From: Planctomycetota bacterium
GTDB taxonomy: Bacteria; Planctomycetota; UBA1135; GCA-002686595
DNA length: 36,842 nt
Assembly: GCA_030746555.1 (NCBI GenBank)
Contig: JASLMK010000055.1
Location: 1-36,842, forward strand
Reading direction: 5' to 3'
The notes beneath the pieces were generated by a model. It worked only from the letters and a program-made list of their open reading frames with translations. It was not told the origin of the DNA and made no database searches. The translations under genes and the position numbers were made by a program. This document shows, piece by piece, positions 25,290 to 34,034 of the stretch. Position 1 is the first letter of the stretch; the number at the start of each line of letters is the position of its first letter.

Positions 25290-25966
25290 TCCACCTCGAA
25301 GGGGTGTCCCGACTCTACCGCCGCCGCGGCCGCGAGCCCCTCGCCGCGATCGCGGAGGTAGACCTGAGCGTGGAGAGCGGGGAGTTCGTCTGTGTGCGCG
25401 GGGAGAGCGGGAGCGGCAAGTCCACGCTCCTCCTGACGATCGGCGCCATGCTGCGTCCCAGCAGCGGGCGCGTCGAGGTCGCCGGGACGCGCGTCCACGA
25501 CCTCACAGGACGTGCCCAAGCCGCATTCCGCGCTGCGCACATCGGCTTCGTCTTCCAGCTCTTCCACCTGCTCCCCTACCTCGACGTGCGCGCCAACATC
25601 GCCGCCGCGCGCCCGGGCCGCCGCGGGGGAGCGGACGACAGCGCTGTCGAGAGCCTGCTCGAGCGCATCGGCCTGCGTGAGCGATCCGATCACCTCCCCG
25701 CCCAGCTCAGCGCGGGCGAGTGCCAGCGGGTGGCGGTCGCGCGCGCCCTGCTGCCTCGCCCGCCTCTGCTGCTAGCGGACGAGCCGACGGGCAACCTCGA
25801 TCCCAAGAGCTCGCGGGCCGTCGAGGAGCTGTTCACCGAGTACCGCGCCGAGGGCGGCACGATCCTGATGGTCACCCACGACAGAACGGGATTCGGCGGC
25901 GTGGATCGCACGGTACACTTGGCGGGAGGTCGCGTGGTCTCCGGGGCCGGCGAGCACGAGGCCTGA
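25286..25966 (+). CDS. LolD/MacB-like ABC transporter ATPase
   Basis: 226 residues from GTG 25286, overlapping the permease stop and preceded by GGGAGG. Walker A GESGSGKST (39-47), Q-loop FVFQLFHLLPYLDVRANI, signature LSAGECQRVAVARAL (Ala in place of the usual first Gly of LSGGE), Walker B LLLADEPTGNLD and the H-loop VTHDR are all present. Length and the EPTGNLDPKSS block are typical of the LolD/MacB/FtsE group, matching the FtsX-type partner gene. Substrate unknown. The next gene begins 4 bases downstream. Confidence 0.93.
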   Translation: MIHLEGVSRLYRRRGREPLAAIAEVDLSVESGEFVCVRGESGSGKSTLLLTIGAMLRPSSGRVEVAGTRVHDLTGRAQAAFRAAHIGFVFQLFHLLPYLDVRANIAAARPGRRGGADDSAVESLLERIGLRERSDHLPAQLSAGECQRVAVARALLPRPPLLLADEPTGNLDPKSSRAVEELFTEYRAEGGTILMVTHDRTGFGGVDRTVHLAGGRVVSGAGEHEA

Positions 25967-25970
25967 TGCC

Positions 25971-27329
25971 ATGATCCCGCTCCTCCCCTGCCGGTTCCTC
26001 GCCGCCCTCCTCGCCGCCGGCGCCGGCTCGGGCGACTGGCCGACCCACCGCGCCGACGACGCGCGCTCGGGAGTGGCGACGACGAGCCTCGACGCGCCCC
26101 TGCGCCCGACCTGGGTCGTTCGTTCGGCGATCCCCCCCCAACCCGCTTGGCCCGGCCCGGCCAAGCGCGACGCCTACAACAAGGTCGAGCACCTCAAGCC
26201 GCGCTTGTGGTTCGACCGGGCCTTCCTCGTCACGGCCGTCGCCGGGAGGATCTTCTACGGCTCCTCGGCGGACGACCAGCTGCACTGCGTCGACGCGCGG
26301 ACTGGGCGCGAGCTGTGGACCTTCTTCACCGAGGCTCCCGTGCGCTTCGCGCCGGCCCACGCCAAGGGACGGCTGTACTTCGGTTCGGACGACGGCCACC
26401 TCTACTGCGTCGATGCGAGCGACGGGCGCCTGGTCTGGCGAGCGCGGCCGGGACCGGCGGACGCGCGCGTGCCCGGTAACGGCCGCATGATGTCGGTCTG
26501 GCCCGTGCGCGGCGGCGTGGTCGTGCGCGACGGGACGGTCTACTGCTCGGCGGGCCTGTTCCCATCCGAAGGCGGGTTCATCGCCGCGTTCGCCGCCCGC
26601 AGCGGGGAGCAGCTCTGGAGCCACCGCCACGGCGACATCGCACCCCAGGGCTACCTCCTGGCCTCCGACGAGCACCTCTACGTCCCCACCAGCCGCGCCA
26701 CGCCGGTGGTCTGCGACCGCGCCAGCGGGAAGCGCCTGCGCACCCTCTCCGGCGCCAGCGGGACCTTCGCCCTGGTCGTCGGCGACGATCTGATCCACGG
26801 GCCGGGGAAGACGGGGCAGCTCTCCGAGTCGGACGGGGCCGGGGGCGATCAGCTGGCCTCGTTCGCGGGGCACAACATGATTGTGACGCGCGGCGTCTCC
26901 TACCTGCAGACCGACACCGAGCTCTCCGCCCTCAGGAGAGAGCGATTCCTCGAGCTCACCGCGCGACGCAACGAGATCACCGCGCGACGCACGGCCCTCA
27001 CCGCCGAGCTCGAGGGGGCGAAGAGCGGGCGCTCGCGCGCGATCCACGCGGAGCTGGAGACCATCGGCGAGGAGCTGGTCGAGATCGCCGAGGACGTCCG
27101 CGGTTGCATCCTCTGGAAGCGCAGCTGCGACCACCCCTTCGACCTGATCCTGGCGGGCGAGCTCCTGTTCGCCGGCGGTCGGGACAGCGTTCGCGCCTGG
27201 CGTGCGAAGGACGGCGATGAGGTCTGGTCCGCTCCAGTCGAGGGGCGTGCCTACGGGCTCGCGGCGTCGCGAGGCCGACTCTTCGTCAGCACCGACAGCG
27301 GGGCCATCCACTGCTTCGAGAGCGAGTGA
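25971..27329 (+). CDS. Exported PQQ-like (BamB-type) beta-propeller with coiled-coil insertion
   Basis: 452 residues from ATG 25971, with a signal peptide (RFLAALLAAGAGSG). Repeats of the quinoprotein-propeller type are visible: IFYGSSADDQLHCVDARTGRELW, LYFGSDDGHLYCVDASDGRLVW (both cited by their ends only in meaning), AFAARSGEQLWSH and the last VSTDSGAIHCFE. Residues about 320-375 break the propeller with charged heptads (LTARRNE, ITARRTA, LTAELEG), a coiled coil encoded partly by 21-base repeats. PQQ-binding residues are not obvious, so it is more likely a scaffold than an enzyme. It belongs to the FtsX/ABC unit by spacing, and the next gene encodes another propeller. Confidence 0.88.
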   Translation: MIPLLPCRFLAALLAAGAGSGDWPTHRADDARSGVATTSLDAPLRPTWVVRSAIPPQPAWPGPAKRDAYNKVEHLKPRLWFDRAFLVTAVAGRIFYGSSADDQLHCVDARTGRELWTFFTEAPVRFAPAHAKGRLYFGSDDGHLYCVDASDGRLVWRARPGPADARVPGNGRMMSVWPVRGGVVVRDGTVYCSAGLFPSEGGFIAAFAARSGEQLWSHRHGDIAPQGYLLASDEHLYVPTSRATPVVCDRASGKRLRTLSGASGTFALVVGDDLIHGPGKTGQLSESDGAGGDQLASFAGHNMIVTRGVSYLQTDTELSALRRERFLELTARRNEITARRTALTAELEGAKSGRSRAIHAELETIGEELVEIAEDVRGCILWKRSCDHPFDLILAGELLFAGGRDSVRAWRAKDGDEVWSAPVEGRAYGLAASRGRLFVSTDSGAIHCFESE

Positions 27330-27333
27330 GCCG

Positions 27334-30300
27334 TTGAACCGAACCTGTCGAACCGCCCTCGCCGCGCTCTGCCTGCTCGTCGCCCCCGCCCGAGCCCTCG
27401 CTTCCGATCTGCTCTCGCACTGGGTCTTCTCCCCCGAGCACGTCGCTGGCGGCGTGGTCGAGGACCGCGCGGGGCCCGACGACGCCCGACTCTACGGCGG
27501 TGTGCGCGTCGTCAGTGCTCCCGGCGGCGACTACGCAGTCTTCGGCGCACTCGAGGACCGGGCGATCGTCGCCACGAGCCTGCGCAAGGCGCGCATGCCC
27601 GTGAAGGCCTTCGCGGTGGACACGTGGGTCTCGATCGACAAGCCCCAGGCCTGGGGCGCGGTCCTGTGCGCCATCCAGGACAACGGCGGCTTCGAGAAGG
27701 GTTGGCTCCTGGGCTATCGAGGGTCGAAGTTCTGCTTCGGCCTCTCGACCGAGGGCGCCGACGACGGCGACGGGGTCATGACCTACCTGACCGGCACGAC
27801 GTCCTTCGAGTTCGGTCGCTGGTACCACGTGGCCGCCGTCTACGACGGCGCGAACATGCGCCTGTTCGTGAACGGCACACAGGAGGCGACCTCGAAGGCA
27901 CAGTCGGGGACGATCCTCTACCCGCGACGCGCGGTGTACGAGATCGGCGCCTACCACGACGACAACGAGGACTACCCGCTCAAGGGCCTGATCAGCGAGC
28001 TGCGCGTCTGGCGCGGGGCCCTCGACGGCGCCCGGGTCGCCGAGCTTCACGACGAGCGCTCGGGCGAGCTCTCCAGGGTCGGGAGCGCAGGGGAAGCGAC
28101 CGAGCTGGCCTCCTGGGTGTTCGACGAGACGTCGGTGGATGCTTCCAGCGGCCGGGTCACCGACGCCGCGGGCAACCCGCGCGGGACGCTCTGTGGCGCA
28201 CGGCTCGCCCCGGCCCTGGCCGGTCCGGCCGCCCTCTCCTTCGACGGGCGCTCCGATGGGGCGAGCCTGCTCGCGGACGCTCTGCCGGGCGGCGCTCTGA
28301 GCGTGGAGGCCACCGTCATGCTAGAGGACGCGCGCGGCGGCGGCGGCATCGCGGCGGCGGGCGACGGCGACCATCCCTGGGTCCTCGCGGCCGCCGAAGG
28401 GCGCCTGCGTTTCGGCATCAGGACGCGCGGCTCCTCCGCGCTCAGCTGGTGTGAGACCGAGAAGACCTTCGCCCCCTACGATTGGCACCACGTCGTCGCG
28501 ACCTTCGACGGCAGCCTGACGAGTGTGATCGTCGACGGCCGATCGAGCGGTTTCTCCCGCAAGGCGGTCGGGGAACTCGCCGGGGGCGGGGAGTCCGGCG
28601 GCGCCGGGGTCGTGCGCCTGGGCTCGTTCGAGGACGACCTCGGCGTCCACCGCCTGACGGGGCGCGTACGCAGGGTGAGCCTGCACGAGGGTGCGATGAG
28701 CGTCGAGCAGGCCGCCGCACGCTTCAGCCGGAACGAGCTCCCGCGCCCCCTCCCCCTCGAGCTCCCGATCGGGCCGGTCGTGCGCTTCGACGGCGCCGAT
28801 CGCGCCGAGGTGAGCTGGGGCACCCGCGAGCCGACCGCCAGCGTGCTCGAGTGCTCCCTGCCCGGCGAGCCGCCGCGACGGTTCGAGGTGGCCGGCGAGC
28901 GCACCGAGCACACCGTCACCGTGACCGGCTTGCGCTCGGGGTCGCAGTACCGCTTCCGCGTGCTCGCCTCCGGCGATGACGGGCGCCTGCGCGCCAGCAC
29001 ACGCCACGTGATCGACACGAGCTTCAACTACGAGCCCGCGCCCACACCCGCACGGACCGACCCCTTCACCCCCGACGGAGGCGATGCGGCCACCGCCACG
29101 GCCGTGGAGATCCTGGAGGCCGCGGGCACGCGCCGTGGGTGGTGTCTGGTGCTGGACTCCGGTGACGGCCGGTTGGCCTATGAGCTCGCCGCTCGCTCGG
29201 AGCTGAAGGTCGTCGCCGTCGAGAAGGACCCCGCCGCGGTGCGCCGGAGCCGCCGCACCCTCGCCGAGAGCGGCCTGTACGGCGCGCGCATCAGCGTCCA
29301 CCAGCGCGAGAGCGGGCCGCTCCCCTACCCCGCGCTCTTCGCCAACCTGATCGTGTGCCCGCCAGAGAGCGCCGATCGCGCAGAGGTCGACCGCCTCCTG
29401 CGCCCCAGCGGGGGCGTCGCGGCGTTCGGCAGCATCGAGGGTCCCTGGGAGTTCGAACGACGCGGCGCCCTGGCCGGCGCGGGAGAGTGGACCCACCAGT
29501 ATGGCGACGCGGCGAACTCCGCCAGCAGCGGTGACGAGCACGTCTACGGCGAGCTGGCCCTGCAGTGGTTCGGCCGACCCGGCCCCAGGCCGATGCTCGA
29601 CCGCGGCGCCCGCTCGCCCGCTCCCCTCAGCGCCAACGGTCGCATGTTCGTCCAGGGGGACCGCCGGATGTTCGGGATGGACTCCTACAACGGGACGATC
29701 CTGTGGACCCTGGAGATCCCCGGCCTGCGGCGGACGAACGTGCCGCGCGACTGCAGCAACACGGTGGCCGACGACGACCACCTCTACATCGCCCTCGACG
29801 ACCACTGCTGGCAGGTGGACGGCCAGAGCGGCGAGGTCCTGCGGACGATCCCGCTCCCGGTGCGCGAGGTCACCGAGCTCGCGGCGCGCGAGCTCTCCTG
29901 GGGGTACCTGGCCCGGGCGGACGACCTCCTGATGGGGAGCGTGACGCGCGATGCCGCGCACTACCGCGGCGCCGAGGGCGAGTGGTACGACGGAGCGGGG
30001 ACCGAAGCCCAACCGGTGGTCGCCACCGAGCTGTTCGCCCTGCGCACGCCGGACATGGGCGCGGCCTGGACCTACCGTGGCGGGCTGATCGTGCACCCGA
30101 CCGTGACCCTGTTGGACGGGCGGGTCTTCTTCGTCGAGGACCGCGCTCCCCACCCCCGGACCGTCTCGACCGGGCGCCTGGTCGGACAGACGGGAACCGA
30201 CCAGTACCTGGTCGCCCTGGAGCTGGCGACCGGCCGCAAGGTCTGGGAGAAGCAGGTCGACTTCCGCAAGCTCTCACGGGTGTTCTACCTGTCCGCCCGC

Positions 30301-30771
30301 GACGACGTCCTGGTGGTGGCGGGCACGTCCGACGGCTACCACGCCCTCGCCTTCGACGCGAACGACGCCACGCGGCTGTGGGAGCATCACCATCCCTGGG
30401 AGAAGGACCACCACGGGGGCGCCATGCAGCATCCGGTGCTCGTGGGAGACAAGGTGCTCCTCGAGCGCAAGGCCCTCGACCTCAGGACCGGCAAGGTCGT
30501 GCGCGAGGACGTCCCCTCGCGGCGCGGCTGCGGCACGATGTCGGCCTCGGCGCGGGCGACCTTCTTTCGCGACCACTCCCACGGGATGTGGGACGTGGAG
30601 ACGGGCGCCCGCACCGACTGGGAGGGCATCCGCTCGGGATGCTGGCTGAGCATCATCCCCGCCGGCGGCTTGATGTTGGCGCCCGAGTCCAGCTCGGGCT
30701 GCTCGTGCTCCAACCCGCTGCAGACCTCGGTGGCCTTCCGACCCGTTGGCCTTGGCGAGTCGGAGGAATGA
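27334..30771 (+). CDS. Exported LamG - LamG - FN3-like - methyltransferase-like - PQQ propeller protein (TTG start)
   Basis: 1145 residues. TTG 27334, 4 bases after the previous stop, gives a clean signal peptide (RTALAALCLLVAPARALAS); the frame stays open upstream but runs over the preceding gene. Domains: LamG (about 23-246, with RWYHVAAVYDGANMRLFVNG), a second LamG (about 256-466, with HHVVATFDGSLTSVIVDG), an FN3-like domain (about 479-562), a class I SAM-methyltransferase-like fold (about 583-702: CLVLDSGDGRLAYELA as motif I and VVAVEKDPAAVRRSR as motif II), then a quinoprotein-type propeller (about 723-1139). A SAM-binding fold outside the cytoplasm is odd, because SAM is not expected there. 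It may bind another ligand or be purely structural. The stop overlaps the start of the binding-protein gene. Confidence 0.85.
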   Translation: MNRTCRTALAALCLLVAPARALASDLLSHWVFSPEHVAGGVVEDRAGPDDARLYGGVRVVSAPGGDYAVFGALEDRAIVATSLRKARMPVKAFAVDTWVSIDKPQAWGAVLCAIQDNGGFEKGWLLGYRGSKFCFGLSTEGADDGDGVMTYLTGTTSFEFGRWYHVAAVYDGANMRLFVNGTQEATSKAQSGTILYPRRAVYEIGAYHDDNEDYPLKGLISELRVWRGALDGARVAELHDERSGELSRVGSAGEATELASWVFDETSVDASSGRVTDAAGNPRGTLCGARLAPALAGPAALSFDGRSDGASLLADALPGGALSVEATVMLEDARGGGGIAAAGDGDHPWVLAAAEGRLRFGIRTRGSSALSWCETEKTFAPYDWHHVVATFDGSLTSVIVDGRSSGFSRKAVGELAGGGESGGAGVVRLGSFEDDLGVHRLTGRVRRVSLHEGAMSVEQAAARFSRNELPRPLPLELPIGPVVRFDGADRAEVSWGTREPTASVLECSLPGEPPRRFEVAGERTEHTVTVTGLRSGSQYRFRVLASGDDGRLRASTRHVIDTSFNYEPAPTPARTDPFTPDGGDAATATAVEILEAAGTRRGWCLVLDSGDGRLAYELAARSELKVVAVEKDPAAVRRSRRTLAESGLYGARISVHQRESGPLPYPALFANLIVCPPESADRAEVDRLLRPSGGVAAFGSIEGPWEFERRGALAGAGEWTHQYGDAANSASSGDEHVYGELALQWFGRPGPRPMLDRGARSPAPLSANGRMFVQGDRRMFGMDSYNGTILWTLEIPGLRRTNVPRDCSNTVADDDHLYIALDDHCWQVDGQSGEVLRTIPLPVREVTELAARELSWGYLARADDLLMGSVTRDAAHYRGAEGEWYDGAGTEAQPVVATELFALRTPDMGAAWTYRGGLIVHPTVTLLDGRVFFVEDRAPHPRTVSTGRLVGQTGTDQYLVALELATGRKVWEKQVDFRKLSRVFYLSARDDVLVVAGTSDGYHALAFDANDATRLWEHHHPWEKDHHGGAMQHPVLVGDKVLLERKALDLRTGKVVREDVPSRRGCGTMSASARATFFRDHSHGMWDVETGARTDWEGIRSGCWLSIIPAGGLMLAPESSSGCSCSNPLQTSVAFRPVGLGESEE

Positions 30772-32294
30772 CGGGGCTCGGCGGCAGGATGGACCGCGCC
30801 ACGGCGCTCGCCCTGGCATCCCTGGGTGTCCTGGTGCTGCTCGTGGTCTCGTTGTTGCCTCCCGCACCCGACGTCCTGCCCGGCGATGGCTCGTCGAGCC
30901 GGCGCTTGTTCCTGTACTGCGCCGCCGGCATCAAGCCGCCCGTGGAAGCGGCCGCGCGCGAGTACGAGCGCCGCTACGGCGTGGCGGTGGACATCCAGTA
31001 CGGCGGCTCGGGGACGCTGCTCTCCAACCTGAGCGTTACGCGCAACGGCGACCTGTTCCTCCCAGCCGACGAAACCTACCTGGAGTTGGCGCGCGAGCGC
31101 GACAAGCTCGCAGAGACCTTCCCCCTTGCGAGCATGCGCCCGGTGCTCGGCGTGCCCGCGGGGAACCCGCTGAAGATCGAGAGCATGGAGGATCTCCTCA
31201 CGGGCGAGATCGCCATCGGGATCGCCAACCCCGACACGGCGGCCTGCGGCCGAATCGCGCGCAAACTGTTGGGCGCGGCGGGACTGTGGGACGTGCTCAT
31301 GGAGCGGGTGGAGGTCGCCAAGCCGACGGTCACCGATCTTGCGAACGACCTCAAGCTGGGAGCGCTGGACTGCGCGATCCTGTGGGACGCGACGGCGGGG
31401 CAGTACCCCGAGATCGACGCCGTCCACGTGCCCGTGCTGGACACCGATCCGCGTCTGGTGACCTTGGGAGTCCTCAAGAGCAGCGCCGAACCCCGAGAGG
31501 CCCTGCGCTTCGCGCGCTTCCTCGCCGCCCGCGACGAGGGCCTGCAGAGCTTCGAGAACTTCGGGTACGTGGTCGCGGACGGAGACGTCTGGGCCCGGGA
31601 GCCCGAGCTCGTGTTGATGAGCGGAGCCATGTTGAACCGGGCCATCGACGACACCATCACCGAGTTCGAGGATCGTGAAGCCGTGCGGGTGAATCGGATC
31701 TACAACGGCTGCGGCATCCTCGTCGCCCAAATGCGAACGGGGAACTTCCCCGACGCCTACTTCTCCTGCGACGCGAGCTTCCTCGACCTGGTCGAGCAGG
31801 AGTTCGAGCCCGGCCTGGTCGTCTCCTCCAACCGCATGGTGATCCTGGTGCAGCGCGGGAACCCACGGGGGATCTCCGACCTGATCGACCTCGCGGACGA
31901 GGGCTGTCGGGTCGGTCTGGGGCACCCGACGAACTCCGCCTTGGGCGCTCTGACGCGCGAGCTCCTCGAGAGCGATGGCACGGCGAGCCAGCTCGAGGCA
32001 TCGGGGAACGTGCTCGTGGAGTCCGCCACCGGCGACTTCCTCGTGAACCAGCTCCGCACCGGCGCCCTGGACGCCTCGATCGTGTACGCCAGCAACGCGG
32101 CCCACTGCCTCGACGAACTGGAGATCGTCGAGATCGGCAACCCCGCCCGCATGGCCACGCAGCCCTACGCCGTTGGACGCAACTCCGATCACAAGCGGAC
32201 GATGGAGCGGCTGCTCGAGAGCATCCGCTCCGCGTCGTCCCGCGCGCGGTTCGAGGCCCTCGGCTTCGGTTGGGCCCCCGACTCCGAAGGGTGA
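30768..32294 (+). CDS. Tandem-fused molybdate/tungstate-type ABC solute-binding protein
   Basis: 508 residues. ATG 30768 overlaps the previous stop; ATG 30789 is an alternative, since GGAGGA abuts the first start too closely. A membrane-anchor or signal helix spans about 11-31. Two complete ModA-like domains follow: first about 45-270 (LFLYCAAGIKPPVEAAAREY, QYGGSGTLLSNL, GDLFLPADETY), second about 280-500 (LVLMSGAMLNRAIDDTITEF, IYNGCGILVAQM, DAYFSCDASFLDL). Each has the substrate-loop motifs of molybdate/tungstate/sulfate binding proteins. Single-gene fusions of two such domains are uncommon. The next genes encode the permease and ATPase, so this supplies the receptor; molybdate versus tungstate cannot be decided from sequence. 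Confidence 0.88.
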   Translation: MTGLGGRMDRATALALASLGVLVLLVVSLLPPAPDVLPGDGSSSRRLFLYCAAGIKPPVEAAAREYERRYGVAVDIQYGGSGTLLSNLSVTRNGDLFLPADETYLELARERDKLAETFPLASMRPVLGVPAGNPLKIESMEDLLTGEIAIGIANPDTAACGRIARKLLGAAGLWDVLMERVEVAKPTVTDLANDLKLGALDCAILWDATAGQYPEIDAVHVPVLDTDPRLVTLGVLKSSAEPREALRFARFLAARDEGLQSFENFGYVVADGDVWAREPELVLMSGAMLNRAIDDTITEFEDREAVRVNRIYNGCGILVAQMRTGNFPDAYFSCDASFLDLVEQEFEPGLVVSSNRMVILVQRGNPRGISDLIDLADEGCRVGLGHPTNSALGALTRELLESDGTASQLEASGNVLVESATGDFLVNQLRTGALDASIVYASNAAHCLDELEIVEIGNPARMATQPYAVGRNSDHKRTMERLLESIRSASSRARFEALGFGWAPDSEG

Positions 32295-33106
32295 TGGAGG
32301 CAGTGGATCGCCGAGCGAGCGTCGGCTCCGACGTGCCCTTCTTCGCGACCTTCGCGACCCTCAGCATCGCCTATGTCCTGCTGATCGTCGCGCTGCTGGC
32401 GGCCGACGTCTCCTACACGTCCTTCGCGGACCTCCTCGATGCGCTGGAGAGCGAGGAGATCCGCTACTCGATCCGGCTCTCGTTCATCTCCTGCACGATC
32501 ACGGCCATCCTCTCGGTCTGGTTCGCGATCCCCATCGGCTACCTGATGTCCCGCTACGAGTTCCGGGGGAAGGCGCTCGTGGACGGGATCCTCGACATCC
32601 CGATCGTCCTGCCGCCGATGGTGATCGGCTTGAGCCTGTTGATCCTGTTCCAGACCGCGCCGGGGCGGGCGGTCGAGAGCGTGATCCCGGTCACCTTCCA
32701 CGTCCCCAGCGTCATCCTGGCCCAGTTCTCCGTCGCCTGCGCCTTCGCCGTGAGGTCGATGCGCATCACCTTCGACCAGATCGACCCGCGCAGCGAGACG
32801 GTCGCCCTCACCCTCGGCTGCAATCGGGGCATGGCCTTCCGCCGCGTCGCGCTCCCCGAGGCGGGCCGGGGAGTGCTGAGCGCCGGGACCCTCGCCTGGG
32901 CGCGAGCCCTGGGTGAGTTCGGTCCGATCCTGGTCTTCTCGGGCGCGACGCGCATGCGGACCGAGGTGCTACCCTCGACGGTGTTCCTCGAGCTGAGCGT
33001 AGGCAACATCGAGGCAGCCGTCGCGGTCAGCCTGCTGATGGTCACCGCCGCGGTCGTGGTCCTGGTGATCACGCGCCTGGTGGGCATGAGGAGGCGCGGG
33101 TGGTGA
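32294..33106 (+). CDS. modB: ModB/TupB-type ABC transporter permease
   Basis: 270 residues from ATG 32294, sharing one base with the previous stop (TGATG). Five to six transmembrane helices (FFATFATLSIAYVLLIVALL; SIRLSFISCTITAILSVWFA; IPIVLPPMVIGLSLLILF; the last AVAVSLLMVTAAVVVLVI). The cytoplasmic EAA loop is clear (TVALTLGCNRGMAFRRVALP followed by AWARALGEFG), which docks on the ATPase. GEFGPILVFSGATRMRTEVLP is typical of molybdate, tungstate and sulfate permeases. The symbol reflects family likeness, not proof of substrate. Confidence 0.88.
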   Translation: MEAVDRRASVGSDVPFFATFATLSIAYVLLIVALLAADVSYTSFADLLDALESEEIRYSIRLSFISCTITAILSVWFAIPIGYLMSRYEFRGKALVDGILDIPIVLPPMVIGLSLLILFQTAPGRAVESVIPVTFHVPSVILAQFSVACAFAVRSMRITFDQIDPRSETVALTLGCNRGMAFRRVALPEAGRGVLSAGTLAWARALGEFGPILVFSGATRMRTEVLPSTVFLELSVGNIEAAVAVSLLMVTAAVVVLVITRLVGMRRRGW

Positions 33107-33759
33107 TCCGCCTGGAAGGCGTCTGCATCCGGATCGGGAGCTTCGAGCTCACCGACGTCGAGCTCGCCCTCGACTCGGGTGAGTACGCCGTGCTGATGGG
33201 CCGCACGGGCTGCGGGAAGACGACGCTCTTGGAGTGCCTGTGCGGTCTCAAGCCGTTGGCCTCCGGGAAGATCCTCCTGGATGGGCGCGACATCAGCCAC
33301 GCCCGCCCCGGCGAGCGAGGCATCGGCTACGTCCCCCAGGAGGGAGTGCTCTTCCCGACCATGAGCGTGCGCCACAACCTCTCCTTCGCCCTGGACGTCC
33401 AACGCCGGGGCGCGCGGGAGATCGACGAGCGAGTGCGCGAGCTCGCCGACCTGCTCTCGGTGAGCCACCTGCTCGAGCGCGGCGTGCGCGGGCTCTCGGG
33501 CGGAGAGCGTCAGCGCGTGGCCCTCGGGCGCGCCCTCGCCGCGCGGCCCTCGGTCCTGTGCCTGGACGAACCCCTCAGCGCCCTTGACGACCAGACGCGC
33601 GAGGAGATGATCGCCGTGTTGGAGAGCGTGCGCGAACAGACCGGCGTGACGGCCTTCCACGTGACTCACAACCGAGCCGAAGCGGAGCGTCTGGCGACGC
33701 GCACATTCGTGATCGAGGGTGGCACTCTGACCGCTGCCGGCGGAGAATCGCCCCGGTGA
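33100..33759 (+). CDS. modC: ModC-type ABC transporter ATPase, short form
   Basis: 219 residues. GTG at 33100 (or the next codon, 33103) is preceded by GAGGAGG at a good distance and overlaps the permease stop. Walker A GRTGCGKTT (34-42), Q-loop GYVPQEGVLFPTMSV, signature LSGGERQRVALGRAL, Walker B LCLDEPLSALDD and H-loop HVTHNRAEAE are all canonical. It lacks the C-terminal MOP/TOBE molybdate-sensing domain of full-length ModC, so it is of the shorter TupC/WtpC-like type. It energises the permease encoded just upstream. Confidence 0.9.
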   Translation: MVIRLEGVCIRIGSFELTDVELALDSGEYAVLMGRTGCGKTTLLECLCGLKPLASGKILLDGRDISHARPGERGIGYVPQEGVLFPTMSVRHNLSFALDVQRRGAREIDERVRELADLLSVSHLLERGVRGLSGGERQRVALGRALAARPSVLCLDEPLSALDDQTREEMIAVLESVREQTGVTAFHVTHNRAEAERLATRTFVIEGGTLTAAGGESPR

Positions 33760-34034
33760 AGGTCACGGTCCAGTTCTCCGCGCAGCTCAGAGCCGCCGCC
33801 CAGGAGGCTGTGTGCACCGTCGACGCCACGGAGGGCTCCACGGTTCAGGACGTGATCCGCGGAATCGCCGAGGAGCACGGAGGCGAGGTGCGCTCCCTGC
33901 TCCTCGACGAAGCGGGGGAGCTCTCGCCCTCCGTCCTCATCTTCGCAGACGGCCAGCAGGTGCTCTGGGAGGCGCCGTGCACGGTGGCACCCGACCAGAC
34001 CGTCATCATCACCACGCCCATCGCCGGCGGATGA
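33756..34034 (+). CDS. moaD: MoaD/ThiS-family ubiquitin-like sulfur carrier
   Basis: 92 residues from GTG 33756, overlapping the ATPase stop by GTGA. The beta-grasp pattern (KVTVQFSAQLRAAAQ at the N-terminus, TVQDVIRGIAEEH helix) ends in the Gly-Gly tail (ITTPIAGG) that is adenylated and thiocarboxylated in this family. With the E1-like gene overlapping its end and the Mo/W transporter upstream, its most likely job is sulfur transfer during molybdopterin dithiolene synthesis for Mo or W cofactor. A ThiS-like role is less likely here. No MoaE partner is in the window. Confidence 0.9.
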   Translation: MKVTVQFSAQLRAAAQEAVCTVDATEGSTVQDVIRGIAEEHGGEVRSLLLDEAGELSPSVLIFADGQQVLWEAPCTVAPDQTVIITTPIAGG

